A stretch of 64,000 bases of DNA, taken from contig NZ_JMQI01000051.1 of assembly GCF_000695625.1 (NCBI RefSeq), positions 114,599-178,598 of the forward strand, read 5' to 3'. The notes below the pieces were generated by a model that did not search any database, was not told the origin of the DNA, and was given only the letters and a program-made list of their open reading frames with translations. The position numbers were made by a program, and so were the translations under genes. Every line of letters starts with the position of its first letter. The first letter of the stretch is position 1. Of the stretch, positions 31,201 to 46,010 are shown piece after piece. This DNA is from Amycolatopsis rifamycinica. GTDB taxonomy: Bacteria; Actinomycetota; Actinomycetes; Mycobacteriales; Pseudonocardiaceae.

Positions 31201-33567
31201 GTCCACGCCTGGACGCTCGGCGGGACCGAGACCGGGATGGCCGCACAGGACCGCGGCTTCTTCAGCGTGCTCAACCTGGTCCAGGCCTGGGGCGAGCCGG
31301 TGCGGATCGACGTGCTGAGCACGGGCACCGCCGACGTCACCGGCACCGACCTGACCCGGCCCGAGCACGCGACCCTCGCGGGCATCGCGCGGGTCGTCCC
31401 CCTCGAGGTGCCGGGCACGGTCGTGCGCCGGATCGACGTCGAGAGGGTGTCCGGCGAGGTCGTGGCCGAGCTGTTCGGACCGGCCGACGCACCCGAGGTC
31501 GCCCTGCGCCGCGGGCGTCGCTGGGTTCTCGAACACACGCAGCTCACGGTGCCCGAGGCGGCGGCGCCGGTGCTGCGCGACGGCGGCCGGTACCTCATCA
31601 CCGGCGGCACCGGCGGGATCGGCATCACCCTCGCCGAGGACTTCGCCCTGCGCGTCCGGGCGAAGCTGATCCTGCTGAGCCGGTCCGGGCTGCCGCCCCG
31701 GGAGGAATGGGCCGCTCACTCCGGCGACGAGCGGACGGGCCGCGCGATCCGGGCGATCCGGCGGATGGAAGCGGCCGGCGCGGTGGTGCACGTCGCCGCC
31801 GCCGACGTCACCGACCCGGTCCGGCTGCGGGAGATTCGCGAGCTGGCCGAGCGCGAGTTCGGCGGCCTCGACGGGATCGTGCACGCGGCCGGGCTCCCCG
31901 GCGGCGGCGTCGCCGAAGTCAAGGAGCGGGCGGCCGCGGAAGGGGTCCTCGGCCCGAAGATCGGCGGCACCCTCGCGCTCGCCGAGGCGTTCGGCGACCT
32001 GCCGATGGACTTCGTCGCGCTGTGCTCGTCGGTCACCGCGGTCTCCGGCGACTTCGGGCAGGTCGACTACTGTGCGGCCAACAACTTCCTCGACGCCTAC
32101 GCCCGCGGCGACCACGGCTGGCGGGCCCGCGTCGTGTCGCACGACTGGGGCGGCTGGGACGAGGTCGGCATGGCCGCCGAGGTGGCCGCGCCGACGACCA
32201 TCCGCTCCACCCGGACCAGGGCGGACGGCCCGGTGGAGCACCCGGTGCTCACCACCCGCACCGGCGAGAGCTGCCACGGCCTCGTCTCGGCGGCGGGGCA
32301 CTGGCTGCTGGCCGAGCACCGGATCGCCGGCGTGCCGGTCGTCCCGGGCACCGGCCACCTGGAAACCGTCCGGGCGGCGGTCGAGGCGGTCCGGCCGCGC
32401 CCCGGCGACGGCCACGTCGTCGAGCTGCAGGACGTCGCCTTCCTGGAGCCGTTCTCGGTGCCGGAAGGCACGGTCGCGGAGTACCGCGTCGGCTTCGACG
32501 GTGACGGCTTCACGGTGACCAGCCGCGCGGCCGGGGTGACGAAGGTGCACGTCCGCGGCACGGCGAGCTGGGTCCCCGCGCCGGCGACGTCCACTGTGGA
32601 CCTCGATGCGATGCGGGGCCGGACCCGCGTGCTCGACGACGGCAATGCGTTCGGCACCGGCCGGACCAGCATGGTCACCTTCGGCCCGCGCTGGGCCGCG
32701 CTGCGCACCCACCACGTCGGCGAGCACGAGGAACTGGCCTCGATCGTCGCCCCGGACGCGGCGGCCGGCGACACCGGCTGGGGGCTGCACCCGGCGCTGC
32801 TCGACGTCGCGACCGCGTTCGGCCGCGGCCGGGGGAGCGGCACCTACCTGCCGATGAGCTACGGGCGGGTGGTCGTGCACGCCCCGCTCCCGGCGAGCTT
32901 CCACAGCCACCTGCGCTACCGGGACTCCGGCGGCGACCAGGTGATCTCCGCCGACCTGACGCTGTGCGACGACACCGGCCGCGTGCTGGTCGAGATCGAG
33001 GACTTCGTGCTGCGGCAGGTCGACGAAGGCGCGGTCAGCAGCGGGCTGAGTGCCGCCCCGAAGTCCACTGTGGATTCCGGCGGGATCCGGCCGGTCGACG
33101 GCGCCGAGGCGTTCCTGCGGGCCCTGACCCCCGGCCTCGGCGGGCAGGTGGTGATCAGCACCCGCCCGGTGCGCGACCTGTTCGACCGTCGGGTGACCGC
33201 CGAACGCCTGGAAGAGACCGAAGAGGCCGCCGAGACGGTGTCACCGCGAGCGCAGGACGACTACCTCGCCCCACGCACCGACCTCGAGGCGGAGATCGCC
33301 CGGCAGTGGGCCGAAGTGCTCGGCGTCGAGCGCGTCGGCGTCCACGACGACTTCTTCGCCCTCGGCGGCAACTCGCTGGTCGCCATCCAGCTGATCGCCC
33401 AGGTCCGCAAGACCACCGGCGCCCGGCTGGCCATGAAGACGCTGTTCGAATCCTCCACGGTGGCCACCCTCGCCGAGCGGATCGAAGACCTGCGCGACGC
33501 GCCACTTTCACGTGAAAGTGGCGCAACGGCGCCCGCCGCCACCACCATCCCCAAGCTCGAGCGCTGA
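28255..33567 (+). CDS. Type I PKS module: KS-AT-KR-DH-T
   Basis: 1770 residues from GTG 28255, overlapping the upstream stop as GTGA. Domains: KS about 20-445 (TACSTSL, EAHGTGTALGDP, KSNIGHL), AT about 540-850 (FSGQGSQYGGMG, GHSVGEYVAA; HAFHS, the malonyl-type specificity motif), KR about 1100-1340 (LITGGTGGIG, Tyr in GQVDYCAANNF), DH about 1345-1620 (HRIAGVPVVP fits HxxxGxxxxP; LHPALLD holds the Asp), carrier about 1680-1750 (FALGGNSLVAI). All catalytic residues look intact, so an alpha,beta-unsaturated acyl unit is expected. The KR precedes the DH, the reverse of the usual actinomycete order. It probably receives the chain from the preceding NRPS and passes an enoyl chain to the Asn module. 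Confidence 0.92.
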   Translation: MTHDLGPDASADASADASADPIAIVGMAARVPGAGDLRQFWRNLVDGVESIKPATREELLARGADPATLDDPSWVNATTVVDGFDEFDAELFGMTSREAEITDPQHRVFLEACHSALTDGGYDPARYRGAIGVYGGTGRTGYLVENLLRNERVMASQHGGIGMSTGNQPSYLTTSVSYKLNLRGPSLAIHTACSTSLVAVHLACEALRNGECDMALAGGVNLEMPHGIGYMGVEGFTSPDGHVRAFDAGANGTVWSSGVGVVLVKRLSRALEDGDHIRAVVLGNAINNDGATKVGFSAPSVAGQTEAIAQAVGMAGVNPRTISYVEAHGTGTALGDPIEITSLSTVYGHGVADTGWCAIGSVKSNIGHLSQAAGVVSLIKTVLAMEHGLIPPTINYEEPNPGIDFPRSPFHPARTVTKWEAADSPRRAGVSSFGVGGTNAHLVLEEAPAPRRPRRPHPAHLLRVSAKTPETLATAVERLADRLAGDIDLDLADVAHTLAAGRTEYPHRAVVVARDTEDAVDGLRDPRRLLTARADEPKVAFLFSGQGSQYGGMGAELYRSEPVFATAVDECCALAGLPGLKELIFDRGGDARLRETRYTQPALFVVEYALAMLWRSWGVRPGAMIGHSVGEYVAATVAGVFALADAVRLVVRRGELMQAMPAGAMLAVQLDEEAVTKRLPEGLAIAGVNGPGTCVVAGPSDAVADFAALLKSSDVQCRELVTSHAFHSPMMEPILAEFTEAVAAVPRSVPSLPFLSNLTGGWITEAQATDPAYWAAHLRQAVRFGDCVRTLFAGGDRWALVECGPGHQLAGLARGQVPKGLPAPRPSLPGRTDREGDIETLYAAAGLLWTHGVAVESLVPGHRVPLPGYPYARKRYWVDPDPAGTAAEPARPSGPLPLDEWFAVPSWRQAGPRLRREPFSSCLAFVDDDVVAGLLRDAGVTVTEVRPGEKFATTEAGFTVRPGVREDYDELVAALGTRPGRVVHAWTLGGTETGMAAQDRGFFSVLNLVQAWGEPVRIDVLSTGTADVTGTDLTRPEHATLAGIARVVPLEVPGTVVRRIDVERVSGEVVAELFGPADAPEVALRRGRRWVLEHTQLTVPEAAAPVLRDGGRYLITGGTGGIGITLAEDFALRVRAKLILLSRSGLPPREEWAAHSGDERTGRAIRAIRRMEAAGAVVHVAAADVTDPVRLREIRELAEREFGGLDGIVHAAGLPGGGVAEVKERAAAEGVLGPKIGGTLALAEAFGDLPMDFVALCSSVTAVSGDFGQVDYCAANNFLDAYARGDHGWRARVVSHDWGGWDEVGMAAEVAAPTTIRSTRTRADGPVEHPVLTTRTGESCHGLVSAAGHWLLAEHRIAGVPVVPGTGHLETVRAAVEAVRPRPGDGHVVELQDVAFLEPFSVPEGTVAEYRVGFDGDGFTVTSRAAGVTKVHVRGTASWVPAPATSTVDLDAMRGRTRVLDDGNAFGTGRTSMVTFGPRWAALRTHHVGEHEELASIVAPDAAAGDTGWGLHPALLDVATAFGRGRGSGTYLPMSYGRVVVHAPLPASFHSHLRYRDSGGDQVISADLTLCDDTGRVLVEIEDFVLRQVDEGAVSSGLSAAPKSTVDSGGIRPVDGAEAFLRALTPGLGGQVVISTRPVRDLFDRRVTAERLEETEEAAETVSPRAQDDYLAPRTDLEAEIARQWAEVLGVERVGVHDDFFALGGNSLVAIQLIAQVRKTTGARLAMKTLFESSTVATLAERIEDLRDAPLSRESGATAPAATTIPKLER
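28276..28311 (+). repeat. Three 12-base tandem units at the PKS N-terminus
   Basis: GACGCGAGCGCC repeated three times codes DASA repeats just before the KS domain, where docking or flexible linker residues lie. Recent slippage is likely because the copies are identical. Confidence 0.7.
33499..33524. repeat. Perfect 26-base palindrome inside the PKS 3' end
   Basis: GCGCCACTTTCAC followed immediately by its exact complement GTGAAAGTGGCGC. It lies inside the coding sequence just after the last carrier domain, coding part of a dispensable tail (PLSRES). The A/T-rich core stands out from the GC-rich gene. It looks like an inserted copy of a dispersed palindromic element; I saw no second copy in this window. 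Confidence 0.65.
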
Positions 33568-33577
33568 AGCAGGAGAC

Positions 33578-36561
33578 ATGACCGACACGAAGGAATGGAC
33601 GTTCCCGGCCTCGTTCGGGCAGGAGCGGATCTGGCTGTCCAACCAGCTCGACCCGGCGTCCCCGGTGTACAACCTCCCCTGCCAGGTGCGGCAGGACCTG
33701 CCGCTGTCCGAAGGCCAGTGGCGGGCCGCGCTCGGCGTGGTCGTCGGGCGCCACGAAGCCCTGCGGACGGCGTTCCGGATGGACGGCGGCGACCTCGTCC
33801 AGGTGGTGCACGCCGACGTCCCGATCGACCCCGAAGTGCACGACTTGCGCCAGTTCCCCGACCGGGAGACCCGCGCCGCCGAACTCGCCGAGGCGATCGC
33901 CCGCCGCCCGATCCCGCTGGACACCGCGCCGCCGTGGCGGGCGCAGCTGTGCCGGCTCGGCGACGCGGACTGGCTGCTCACCTTCGTCGTGCACCACACC
34001 GTGTTCGACGCGGGATCCGTGCTGGTGCTGGCGAACGAGCTCAACGAAGCCTGCGACGCCGTCGCCGAAGGACGGCTGCCGAAGCTGCCCGAGCTCGCCA
34101 TCCAGTACGCCGACTACTCGGCCTGGCAGCGCGGCCGGCTGCCGCTCGTCCGGGCCCAGCTCGATTACTGGCGCGAGCGGCTCGCCGGGCTCCCGCCGGT
34201 GCACAGCCTGCCCACCGACCGGCCGCGGCCCGCGGACTTCGGGTTCGCCGGCGACCAGGTCGACTTCGCCCTGCCCGACGGCCTCCTCGACCGCGTCGGC
34301 GAGGTGGGCCGCGAGCTGTCGGCGTCGCCGTTCATGGTGCTGCTCGCCGGGTACACCGCGCTGCTGTCGCGGCTGTCGGGGACGGACGACATCGTGGTGG
34401 GAGTGCCGGTCGCCGGCCGCGACCTGCCGGAGCTGGCGCCGCTGATCGGCATGTTCGTCAACCAGCTCGCCATCCGGGTCGACTGCGGGAGCTCGCCGTC
34501 GTTCGCCGGCCTGGTCGCCCGGGTCCGGACCGCGGTGCTGGACGCGATCGAGCACGGCCGGGTGCCGTTCCAGCTGGTCGCCGAGGAGGTCCGCCCGGAG
34601 CGCGATCCGGCGGTGCAGGCGCTGTACCAGCTCGGCTTCAACTTCATCCCGGACTCGGGCATCGAACCGGTCCGCTACGCGACGGCCAAGGACGACGTCG
34701 CCATCGACCTGACCGCGACCGGCGGCCGGCTGCTCTACCGCACCGACCTGTTCGACCGGGCCACCGCGGAGTCCATGGTGGAGCGGTACCTCCGGGTGCT
34801 CACGGCCGCGGTCGAGGACCCCGCCGTCGCGGTGGCCGACCTGCCGCTGATGTCGGATGCCGAGCGCGGCCAGGTGCTGGAAGAGTGGAGCGGTTCGGCC
34901 GCCGCGGACGCCCCGCTGGTCGTCGCGCGGTTCGAAGACCAGGTGCGGGCGACGCCGGACGCCGTCGCCGTCGACCTCCGCGGGGTCCGGCTGACCTACG
35001 CCGAGCTGAACGCGCGGGCCAACCGCGTCGCGCACCGCCTCGGCGGCGGTGGCGTGGTGGGTGTGTGCGCGCCGAACTCGGCCGACCTGGTCGTGGGCAT
35101 CCTCGGCGCCCTCAAGAGCGGCGCGGCCTACGTGCCCCTGGATCCCGCCGACCCGCCGCAGCGGCGGGCGCTGATCCTCGCCGACGCCGGCGCCCGGCTG
35201 GTGCTCACCGCCGGGGACGTCTCCCTCGACGCCGAGACCCTGGACCTGGGCGACCCGGCGGTGTGGGCGGAGTCCTCGGAGGACAACCCCGCGGGGCCGG
35301 GGCCGGACGACATCGCCTACGTCATCTACACGTCCGGCTCGACCGGGCGGCCGAAGGGCGTCCAGGTCGGGCACCGGGCCCTCGCCACCTACCTCGGCTG
35401 GGCGCGCGAGGCGTACCCGAGCCTGGCGGGCCGCGCGCTGCTGCACACGTCGGCGTCCTTCGACCTGACGGTCACGACGCTGCTCGGCCCGCCGACCGCG
35501 GGCGGATCCATCGTGGACTCCGGACGGCCGGACTTCGTCAAGGCCACCCCGACGCACCTCGCCGTGCTGCCGGAGGAGTCTTACCCGACCGGTGACCTGG
35601 TGCTCGGCGGGGAGGCGCTGATGGGCGAGGCCGTGCGGCCGTTCTCCGGGATCGCCGTCACCAACGAGTACGGCCCGACCGAGGCGACGGTCGGCTGCGT
35701 CGCCCACCGGCTCGACGGGCCCGTCACCGGGCCGGTGCCGATCGGCCGCCCCGTCCCCGGCACCCGCGCCTACGTCCTCGACGACCGGCTGCGGCCCGTG
35801 CCGCCCGGCGTCGCCGGACAGCTCCACCTGGCCGGCGCGCAGCTCGCCCACGGCTACCTCGGGCGGCCCGAACTGACCGCCGAACGGTTCCCGGACGGGC
35901 TGTTCGGGCGGATGTACGCCACCGGCGACCTCGCCCGCTGGCGTCGCGACGGCACCCTCGAATACCTCGGCCGGACCGACGACCAGGTCAAGCTGCGCGG
36001 GTTCCGGATCGAGCCGGGGGAGGTGGAGGCCGCCCTGCGGGAGCTGCCGGGCATCCGGGACGCGGCCGTCGCGGTCCGCGAAGGGACGCTGGTCGGGTAC
36101 GTCGTCGGCCGCGCGGACGGCGCGGCCGACGCCCTGCGGGCCACCCTGCCGGAGTACCTGGTGCCGACGGTGTTCGTGACGCTGGACGCCCTGCCGGTCG
36201 CGGCGAGCGGCAAGCTCGACCGGGCCGCGCTGCCGGACCCGGAGCTCGGCGGGGAAGCGGAGTACGTGGCGCCGTCCACCGCGGCCGAGGAACTGGTCGC
36301 CGAGGTGCTCGGCGAGCTCCTGGGCGTGGAGAAGCTGGGCGTGCACGACGACTTCTTCGCCCACGGCGGCAACTCGCTGCTGGCGATCCGCGCGATGGTC
36401 CGGATCCGCAAGCAGGTCGGTGTCGACCTCCCGGTCCGCGGGCTGTTCTCGTTCACCACGGTGGCCGAGCTGGCCGCCGAGGTCGAGCGCCGCCTGGAAG
36501 CCGACCTCGACCAGCTCAGCGACGAAGAGGTGCGGGCCCAGCTGGCCGAAGGCGGGCCGGC

Positions 36562-36565
<4 letters not shown>
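33578..36565 (+). CDS. NRPS: C-A(Asn)-T
   Basis: 995 residues from ATG 33578 (CAGGAGAC upstream, 10 bases after the PKS stop). Condensation about 5-430 with HHTVFDAGS, so the usual Gly after the catalytic Asp is Ala. Adenylation about 440-880 (IYTSGSTGRPKG, EYGPTEATVG, YATGDLA, DQVKLRGFRIE), carrier about 895-970 (HGGNSLLAI). The hand-read pocket is D-L-T-K-V-G-E-V-G, a near match to known asparagine codes (DLTKLGEVG), while aspartate codes usually end HIG. So Asn is the predicted substrate, with Asp the alternative. The SyrP/AsnO-like oxygenase at 44461 may hydroxylate this residue. GTGA overlap with the next gene. Confidence 0.92.
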
Positions 36566-41957
<5,392 letters not shown>

Positions 41958-41961
<4 letters not shown>

Positions 41962-43205
41962 GCACCGTGGTGCTGATCAGGGAAGCCCGCGGGCACTGGG
42001 TCGGCGAGGTCGCCGCCGCGGTGCACGCGGCCGGGCACCGCGCGGTGCTCCTGGCCCCGCCGGTCGACGCGGCCGAGCGCACGTCGCTGGCCGCACTGGT
42101 GGACGACGTGGTGGCCGTCGACGACGTCTACGACGCCGACGCGGTCGCCGAGACGATCCGGTCGCGGTTCGGGCCGCCCGCCGCCGTGCTGACCGGATCG
42201 GACGGGGCCATCGCGAGCACCGCCCGCGTCGCCGAGCTGCTCGGGGTCGCCCGGTGCCCGGCGTCGGTGTTCGCCCGGTGCGCGAACAAGTTCGCGGTCC
42301 GGGAGGTGCTGGGCGGGACCACGTTCGCGGTGATCTCCTCGGCGGCGGAAGCCGCGGAGGTGGCGGCGCGGGTCGGGCTGCCCGCGATCGTCAAGCCGGT
42401 CAACGGCGCCGGCAGCAACCTGGTGCGCACGGTGTCCACAGTGGACGAGCTGGCGGCCGCGTACGAGCTGCTGGCCGCCCGCCTTCCCGAGTCGGCGGAC
42501 CCGCGCTACCGCCGGCCGCTGGGGACGCTGGACCCGTCGGCGACGTTCCTGGTCGAGGGCTTCCTCGACGGCCCGGAGTACGCGGTGGACGTGCTGATCC
42601 GCGACGGTGTCGCCGAGCCGGTCGAGCTCCTCGACAAGCCGCTGATCGACGAACGCAAGTTCGAGCTCGTGCTGTCGTGCCCGCCGGCGGACCTCTCGCC
42701 GGAGCGGGCGGCGCTGGTCACGGCGGCGGCGTGCTCGGCGGTGCTCGCGCTCGGGCTGGACAACACGGTCGCGCACGTCGAGGTGATCGACGACGCGCGG
42801 CGCGGCCCGACGATCGTCGAGGTCAACGCGGGCCGCCCGGCCGGCTCGATCATGCCGCTGCTGGCCAAGCTGCGCACCGGCATCGACGTCTTCGCGGAGC
42901 TGACCGCCCTCGCCCTGGGCGCGCCACCGCCCGGCCGGGAACCGGCGAAACTGCCGATCCCCCTGGCGATGCTGATCCTCTACGCCTCCGGTTCCGGGAC
43001 GTTGACCGGCATCGGCGGGCTCGACGAGGTCGCCGCGCTGCCGGAGGTCGTCGACGTCGTCACGACGGTTTCGCCCGGCCAGGTGCTCACCGACGAGCAG
43101 GAGACGTACGCGGTCAACCTCGTCGTCGCCGGGTTCGCCGATCACGACGACCTGGTGGCCCTGCACGCCGAGGCGAGCAAGCTGATCCGGCTGGAGGTCG
43201 GGTGA
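41958..43205 (+). CDS. ATP-grasp ligase 1
   Basis: 415 residues from ATG 41958 (ATGA overlap with the NRPS). N-terminal Rossmann-like domain (VVLIREARGHWVGEVAAAV). The ATP-grasp core has LPAIVKPVNGAGSNLV (ATP-binding Lys and glycine loop), EGFLDGPEYAVDVLI, and metal ligands in VAHVEVIDD and TIVEVNAGRPAG; a C-terminal domain follows. Such enzymes form amide bonds by acyl-phosphate chemistry, as in BL00235/DdaF/L-amino-acid ligases. It closely resembles the next gene along its whole length, so the two arose by tandem duplication. In this operon they may condense a free amino acid or amine with the peptide or a precursor. Exact substrates unknown. Confidence 0.86.
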
Positions 43206-44464
43206 AGACCGCGTTCATCGTCCGCGAGACGCACGGGCACTGGATCGGGGACTTCGCGGCCGCCGTCCGGGCATCCGGGTGGCGGGCCGAACTCGTCACC
43301 GAGCCCCTGGACGACGCCGAGCGGGCCGCACTGAGCCCCCTGGTGGACGGGTTCGTGGTGGTCGAGGACGTCCGGGACGTCGCCGCCGTCGCCGACGCGC
43401 TCCGGGACCGGGACCCCGCCGCGGTGCTGACCGCGGCGGAGGGGATCATCGCGACCACGGCCCTGATCGCCGAGCGGCTCGGTGTCGCGCGCTGCCCGGC
43501 GTCGGTGTTCACGCTGGCGCACAACAAGTTCGCGGTCCGGGAGAAACTGGCCGAAGCGGGACTGCCGGGGCCGCGGGCCGCGTTGTTCGCCGACCCGGCC
43601 GAGGCCGCGGCGATCGCCGCGCGGGTCGGGCTCCCGGCCATCGTCAAGCCGGTCAACGGCGCGGCCAGCACCCTCGTCCGCACAGCGTCTACTGTGGACG
43701 AACTGGTGGCCGCCTACGAGGTGCTGGCCACCCGGCTGCCGGAAAACCCGGACGCGCGCTACCACCGCCCGCTGCCCGGAGGCATCGACCCGCTGCGCGT
43801 GTTCCTCGTCGAGAGCTTGCTCGACGGTCCCGAGTACGCGGTCGACGTGCTCGTCCGCGACGGGGCCGCGGAGACCGTCACCGTGGTCGGCAAACCGCTG
43901 ATCGACGAGCGGAAGTTCGAGCTCGGCATGGTGTGCCCGCCGTTCGGCCTGTCCGGGGAGCGGGCAGGGGCGATCCGGTCGGCCGCGTCCGCCGCGGTGC
44001 TCGCCCTCGGGCTCGAGGAGACGGTCGCGCACGTCGAGGTGATCGACGACACCGAGCGCGGGCCGGTGGTCGTCGAGGTCAACGCCGGCCGCCCCGCCGG
44101 GGGCGCGCAGCCCGCGCTGCTGAAGCTCGCCACCGGCATCGACGTCACCGCCGAAGCCGTCTCACTCGCCCTCGGCACGCCACCGCCCGCGCGCGGCACC
44201 GGGCTGCCGGTACCGGTCGGGTACCTGGTCGTCTACGCCGAGGGCGCCGGGCGGCTGGTGCGCGTCGAAGGCACCGGTGAAGTCGCGGACCTGCCCGAGG
44301 TCCTCGACGTCGTCACCATCGTTTCCCCCGGCCAGGTGCTCACCGACGACCAGGAGATCTACGCCGTCAACGTCCTCGTCGCCGGCTTCGCCGACGCCGA
44401 CGACCTGGCCGCGTTGCACGCCGAGGCCGCCAAGCTTGTCCGATTCGAACTGGAGGAGTCATGA
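43202..44464 (+). CDS. ATP-grasp ligase 2 (paralog of the preceding gene)
   Basis: 420 residues from GTG 43202 (GTGA overlap). Same layout as its neighbour: AFIVRETHGHWIGDFAAAV, LPAIVKPVNGAASTLV, ESLLDGPEYAVDVLV, KPLIDERKFEL, VAHVEVIDD, VVVEVNAGRPAG, and VSPGQVLTDDQEIYAVN near the end. All ATP and Mg ligands appear conserved in both copies, so both should be active. Differences cluster outside the nucleotide site, as expected if they use different acceptors or form a heterodimer. ATGA overlap with the oxygenase gene. Confidence 0.86.
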   Translation: MKTAFIVRETHGHWIGDFAAAVRASGWRAELVTEPLDDAERAALSPLVDGFVVVEDVRDVAAVADALRDRDPAAVLTAAEGIIATTALIAERLGVARCPASVFTLAHNKFAVREKLAEAGLPGPRAALFADPAEAAAIAARVGLPAIVKPVNGAASTLVRTASTVDELVAAYEVLATRLPENPDARYHRPLPGGIDPLRVFLVESLLDGPEYAVDVLVRDGAAETVTVVGKPLIDERKFELGMVCPPFGLSGERAGAIRSAASAAVLALGLEETVAHVEVIDDTERGPVVVEVNAGRPAGGAQPALLKLATGIDVTAEAVSLALGTPPPARGTGLPVPVGYLVVYAEGAGRLVRVEGTGEVADLPEVLDVVTIVSPGQVLTDDQEIYAVNVLVAGFADADDLAALHAEAAKLVRFELEES

Positions 44465-45399
44465 CCGCTGCGACCTCCGCGGCGCCACTGGAGCTGCAGG
44501 GCAACGAGCACACCACGATCGCCGTCTTCCCGGCCGCGGACTTCGCGACGGTGGAGGCGCACCGGCCGCGGCTGCAGGCGCACCTGCGCGACCACGGCGC
44601 GATCCTGCTGCGCGGGCTGCCCGCCGATCTCGACCTGTTCCACAAGGTCACCGAAACGATCGGCGGGGCGCTGCTCAGCTACACCGAGCGGTCGACCCCG
44701 CGCTCGGCGGTGGCGGGCAACATCTACACCTCGACCGAGTACCCGCCGGCCGAGCCGATCCCGATGCACAACGAGAACTCCTACTCGGCGAGCTGGCCGG
44801 CGCGGCTGTTCTTCCTGTGTGACACCGCCGCGGAGACCGGCGGCGCGACGCCGATCGCGGACAGCCGGGCGATGTACCGCCTGCTGCCCGAAGATCTCCG
44901 GGAGCGGTTCGCGGGCGGCGTCACCTACACGCGCGCGTTCCGCGAAGGGCTCGGCCTGACCTGGCAGGAGGCCTTCCAGACCGAGGACCGCGCGGCCGTC
45001 GAGGAGTACTGCGCGAGCCACGGCCAGACGCACCAGTGGACCGAGGAAGGGCTGCGCACCCGGCACGTCCGGCCGTCCTTCGTGGACGAGCCGCACACCG
45101 GCGACACCGTGTGGTTCAACCAGGCCAACCTCTTCCACGTCGCCAGCCTCGGCGAGGAGGTGAGCGAGGCGCTGCTGGAGCTGTACCCGGAGGAGGACCT
45201 GCCGCGCAACGCCTACTTCGCCGACGGCAGCCCGATCCCGGTCTCGGACATCGAGAAGATCCGCGAGGTCTACGACGAAGTCAGCTACGCGTTCCCGTGG
45301 CAGGCCGGCGACGTCATGGTGATCAACAACATGCTGATGGCCCACGGCCGCGAGCCGTTCACCGGCCGGCGGCGAATCCTGGTGGCGATGACGGGATGA
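44461..45399 (+). CDS. SyrP/AsnO-like Fe(II)/2-oxoglutarate amino acid beta-hydroxylase
   Basis: 312 residues from ATG 44461. TauD/clavaminate-synthase fold. Substrate-side segment ERSTPRSAVAGNIYTSTEYP, iron ligands HNE at residues 103-105 (IPMHNENSYS), distal His near 294 in MLMAHGREPF, and the 2-oxoglutarate Arg in GRRRILVAM. The segment around the iron site is close to SyrP, which hydroxylates carrier-bound aspartate in syringomycin synthesis; AsnO hydroxylates free asparagine for CDA. With an Asn-activating module in the same operon, beta-hydroxylation of Asn (or Asp) is the natural assignment. ATGA overlap with the reductase gene. Confidence 0.87.
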   Translation: MTAATSAAPLELQGNEHTTIAVFPAADFATVEAHRPRLQAHLRDHGAILLRGLPADLDLFHKVTETIGGALLSYTERSTPRSAVAGNIYTSTEYPPAEPIPMHNENSYSASWPARLFFLCDTAAETGGATPIADSRAMYRLLPEDLRERFAGGVTYTRAFREGLGLTWQEAFQTEDRAAVEEYCASHGQTHQWTEEGLRTRHVRPSFVDEPHTGDTVWFNQANLFHVASLGEEVSEALLELYPEEDLPRNAYFADGSPIPVSDIEKIREVYDEVSYAFPWQAGDVMVINNMLMAHGREPFTGRRRILVAMTG

Positions 45400-46010
45400 C
45401 CGCGCCGGTGGTCGTGCTGCTGGCCCACCCGCGGGCCGGCAGCTTCAACCACGCCCTCGCCGCCCGGGTGGTCGCCGGGCTGGACCGGGCCGGCGTGCCG
45501 GTCCGGTTCCACGACCTGTACGCCGAAGGCTTCGACCCGGTGCTGACCGAGACCGAGGCCTACACCAGCGGGACCCGGGCGGAGGCGTTCCTCGCCGTCG
45601 AACCGGACCCGCTGGTGCGGCGGCACCGGGAGGAGCTGCGCACCGCGGGCGGGCTCGTCGCGATCCACCCGAACTGGTGGGGCAAGCCGCCGGCGATCCT
45701 CGGGGGCTGGCTCGACCGGATCCTCGTCCCCGGCGTCGCCTACCGCCTCGACGACGCCGGCGGCGCGCCCGAGCCGCTGCTGTCCCTGCGGCGGCTGCTG
45801 GTGGTCAACACCTCCGACACCCCCGAGGAGCGGGAGCGGACGCTGTTCGGCGACCCGCTCGACGCGATCTGGCGGCGCTGCCTCGCGCCCTACCTCGGGG
45901 AGCCGGAGGTCCGCCGGCTGGTGCTGCGGGTGGTGGCCGACGCCGGCGCGGCCCAGCGGGCCGCCTGGCTCGACGACGTCGAAGCGGAGGCGCTCCGGCT
46001 CTTCGGTTAG
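45396..46010 (+). CDS. NAD(P)H:quinone oxidoreductase-like flavoprotein (flavodoxin fold)
   Basis: 204 residues from ATG 45396. Flavodoxin_2 pattern: VVLLAHPRAGSFNHALAARV (FMN/FAD phosphate loop), VRFHDLYAEGFDPVLTETE, GGLVAIHPNWWGKPPAILGG and LDRILVPGVAYR. This is the KefF/MdaB/NQO1 group. As the last gene of the NRPS-PKS operon it could supply reducing equivalents or carry out a tailoring reduction, or it may be an unrelated detoxification gene read through. Its TAG overlaps the stop of the convergent beta-lactamase. Confidence 0.82.
   Translation: MTAPVVVLLAHPRAGSFNHALAARVVAGLDRAGVPVRFHDLYAEGFDPVLTETEAYTSGTRAEAFLAVEPDPLVRRHREELRTAGGLVAIHPNWWGKPPAILGGWLDRILVPGVAYRLDDAGGAPEPLLSLRRLLVVNTSDTPEERERTLFGDPLDAIWRRCLAPYLGEPEVRRLVLRVVADAGAAQRAAWLDDVEAEALRLFG

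Noticed and set aside
27658..32910. 1750-codon open frame on the minus strand opposite the NRPS and PKS genes
   Set aside because: It is a shadow of the high-GC plus-strand coding frame. The translation is low complexity with no domains, while the plus strand shows complete KS, AT, KR, DH and T motifs.
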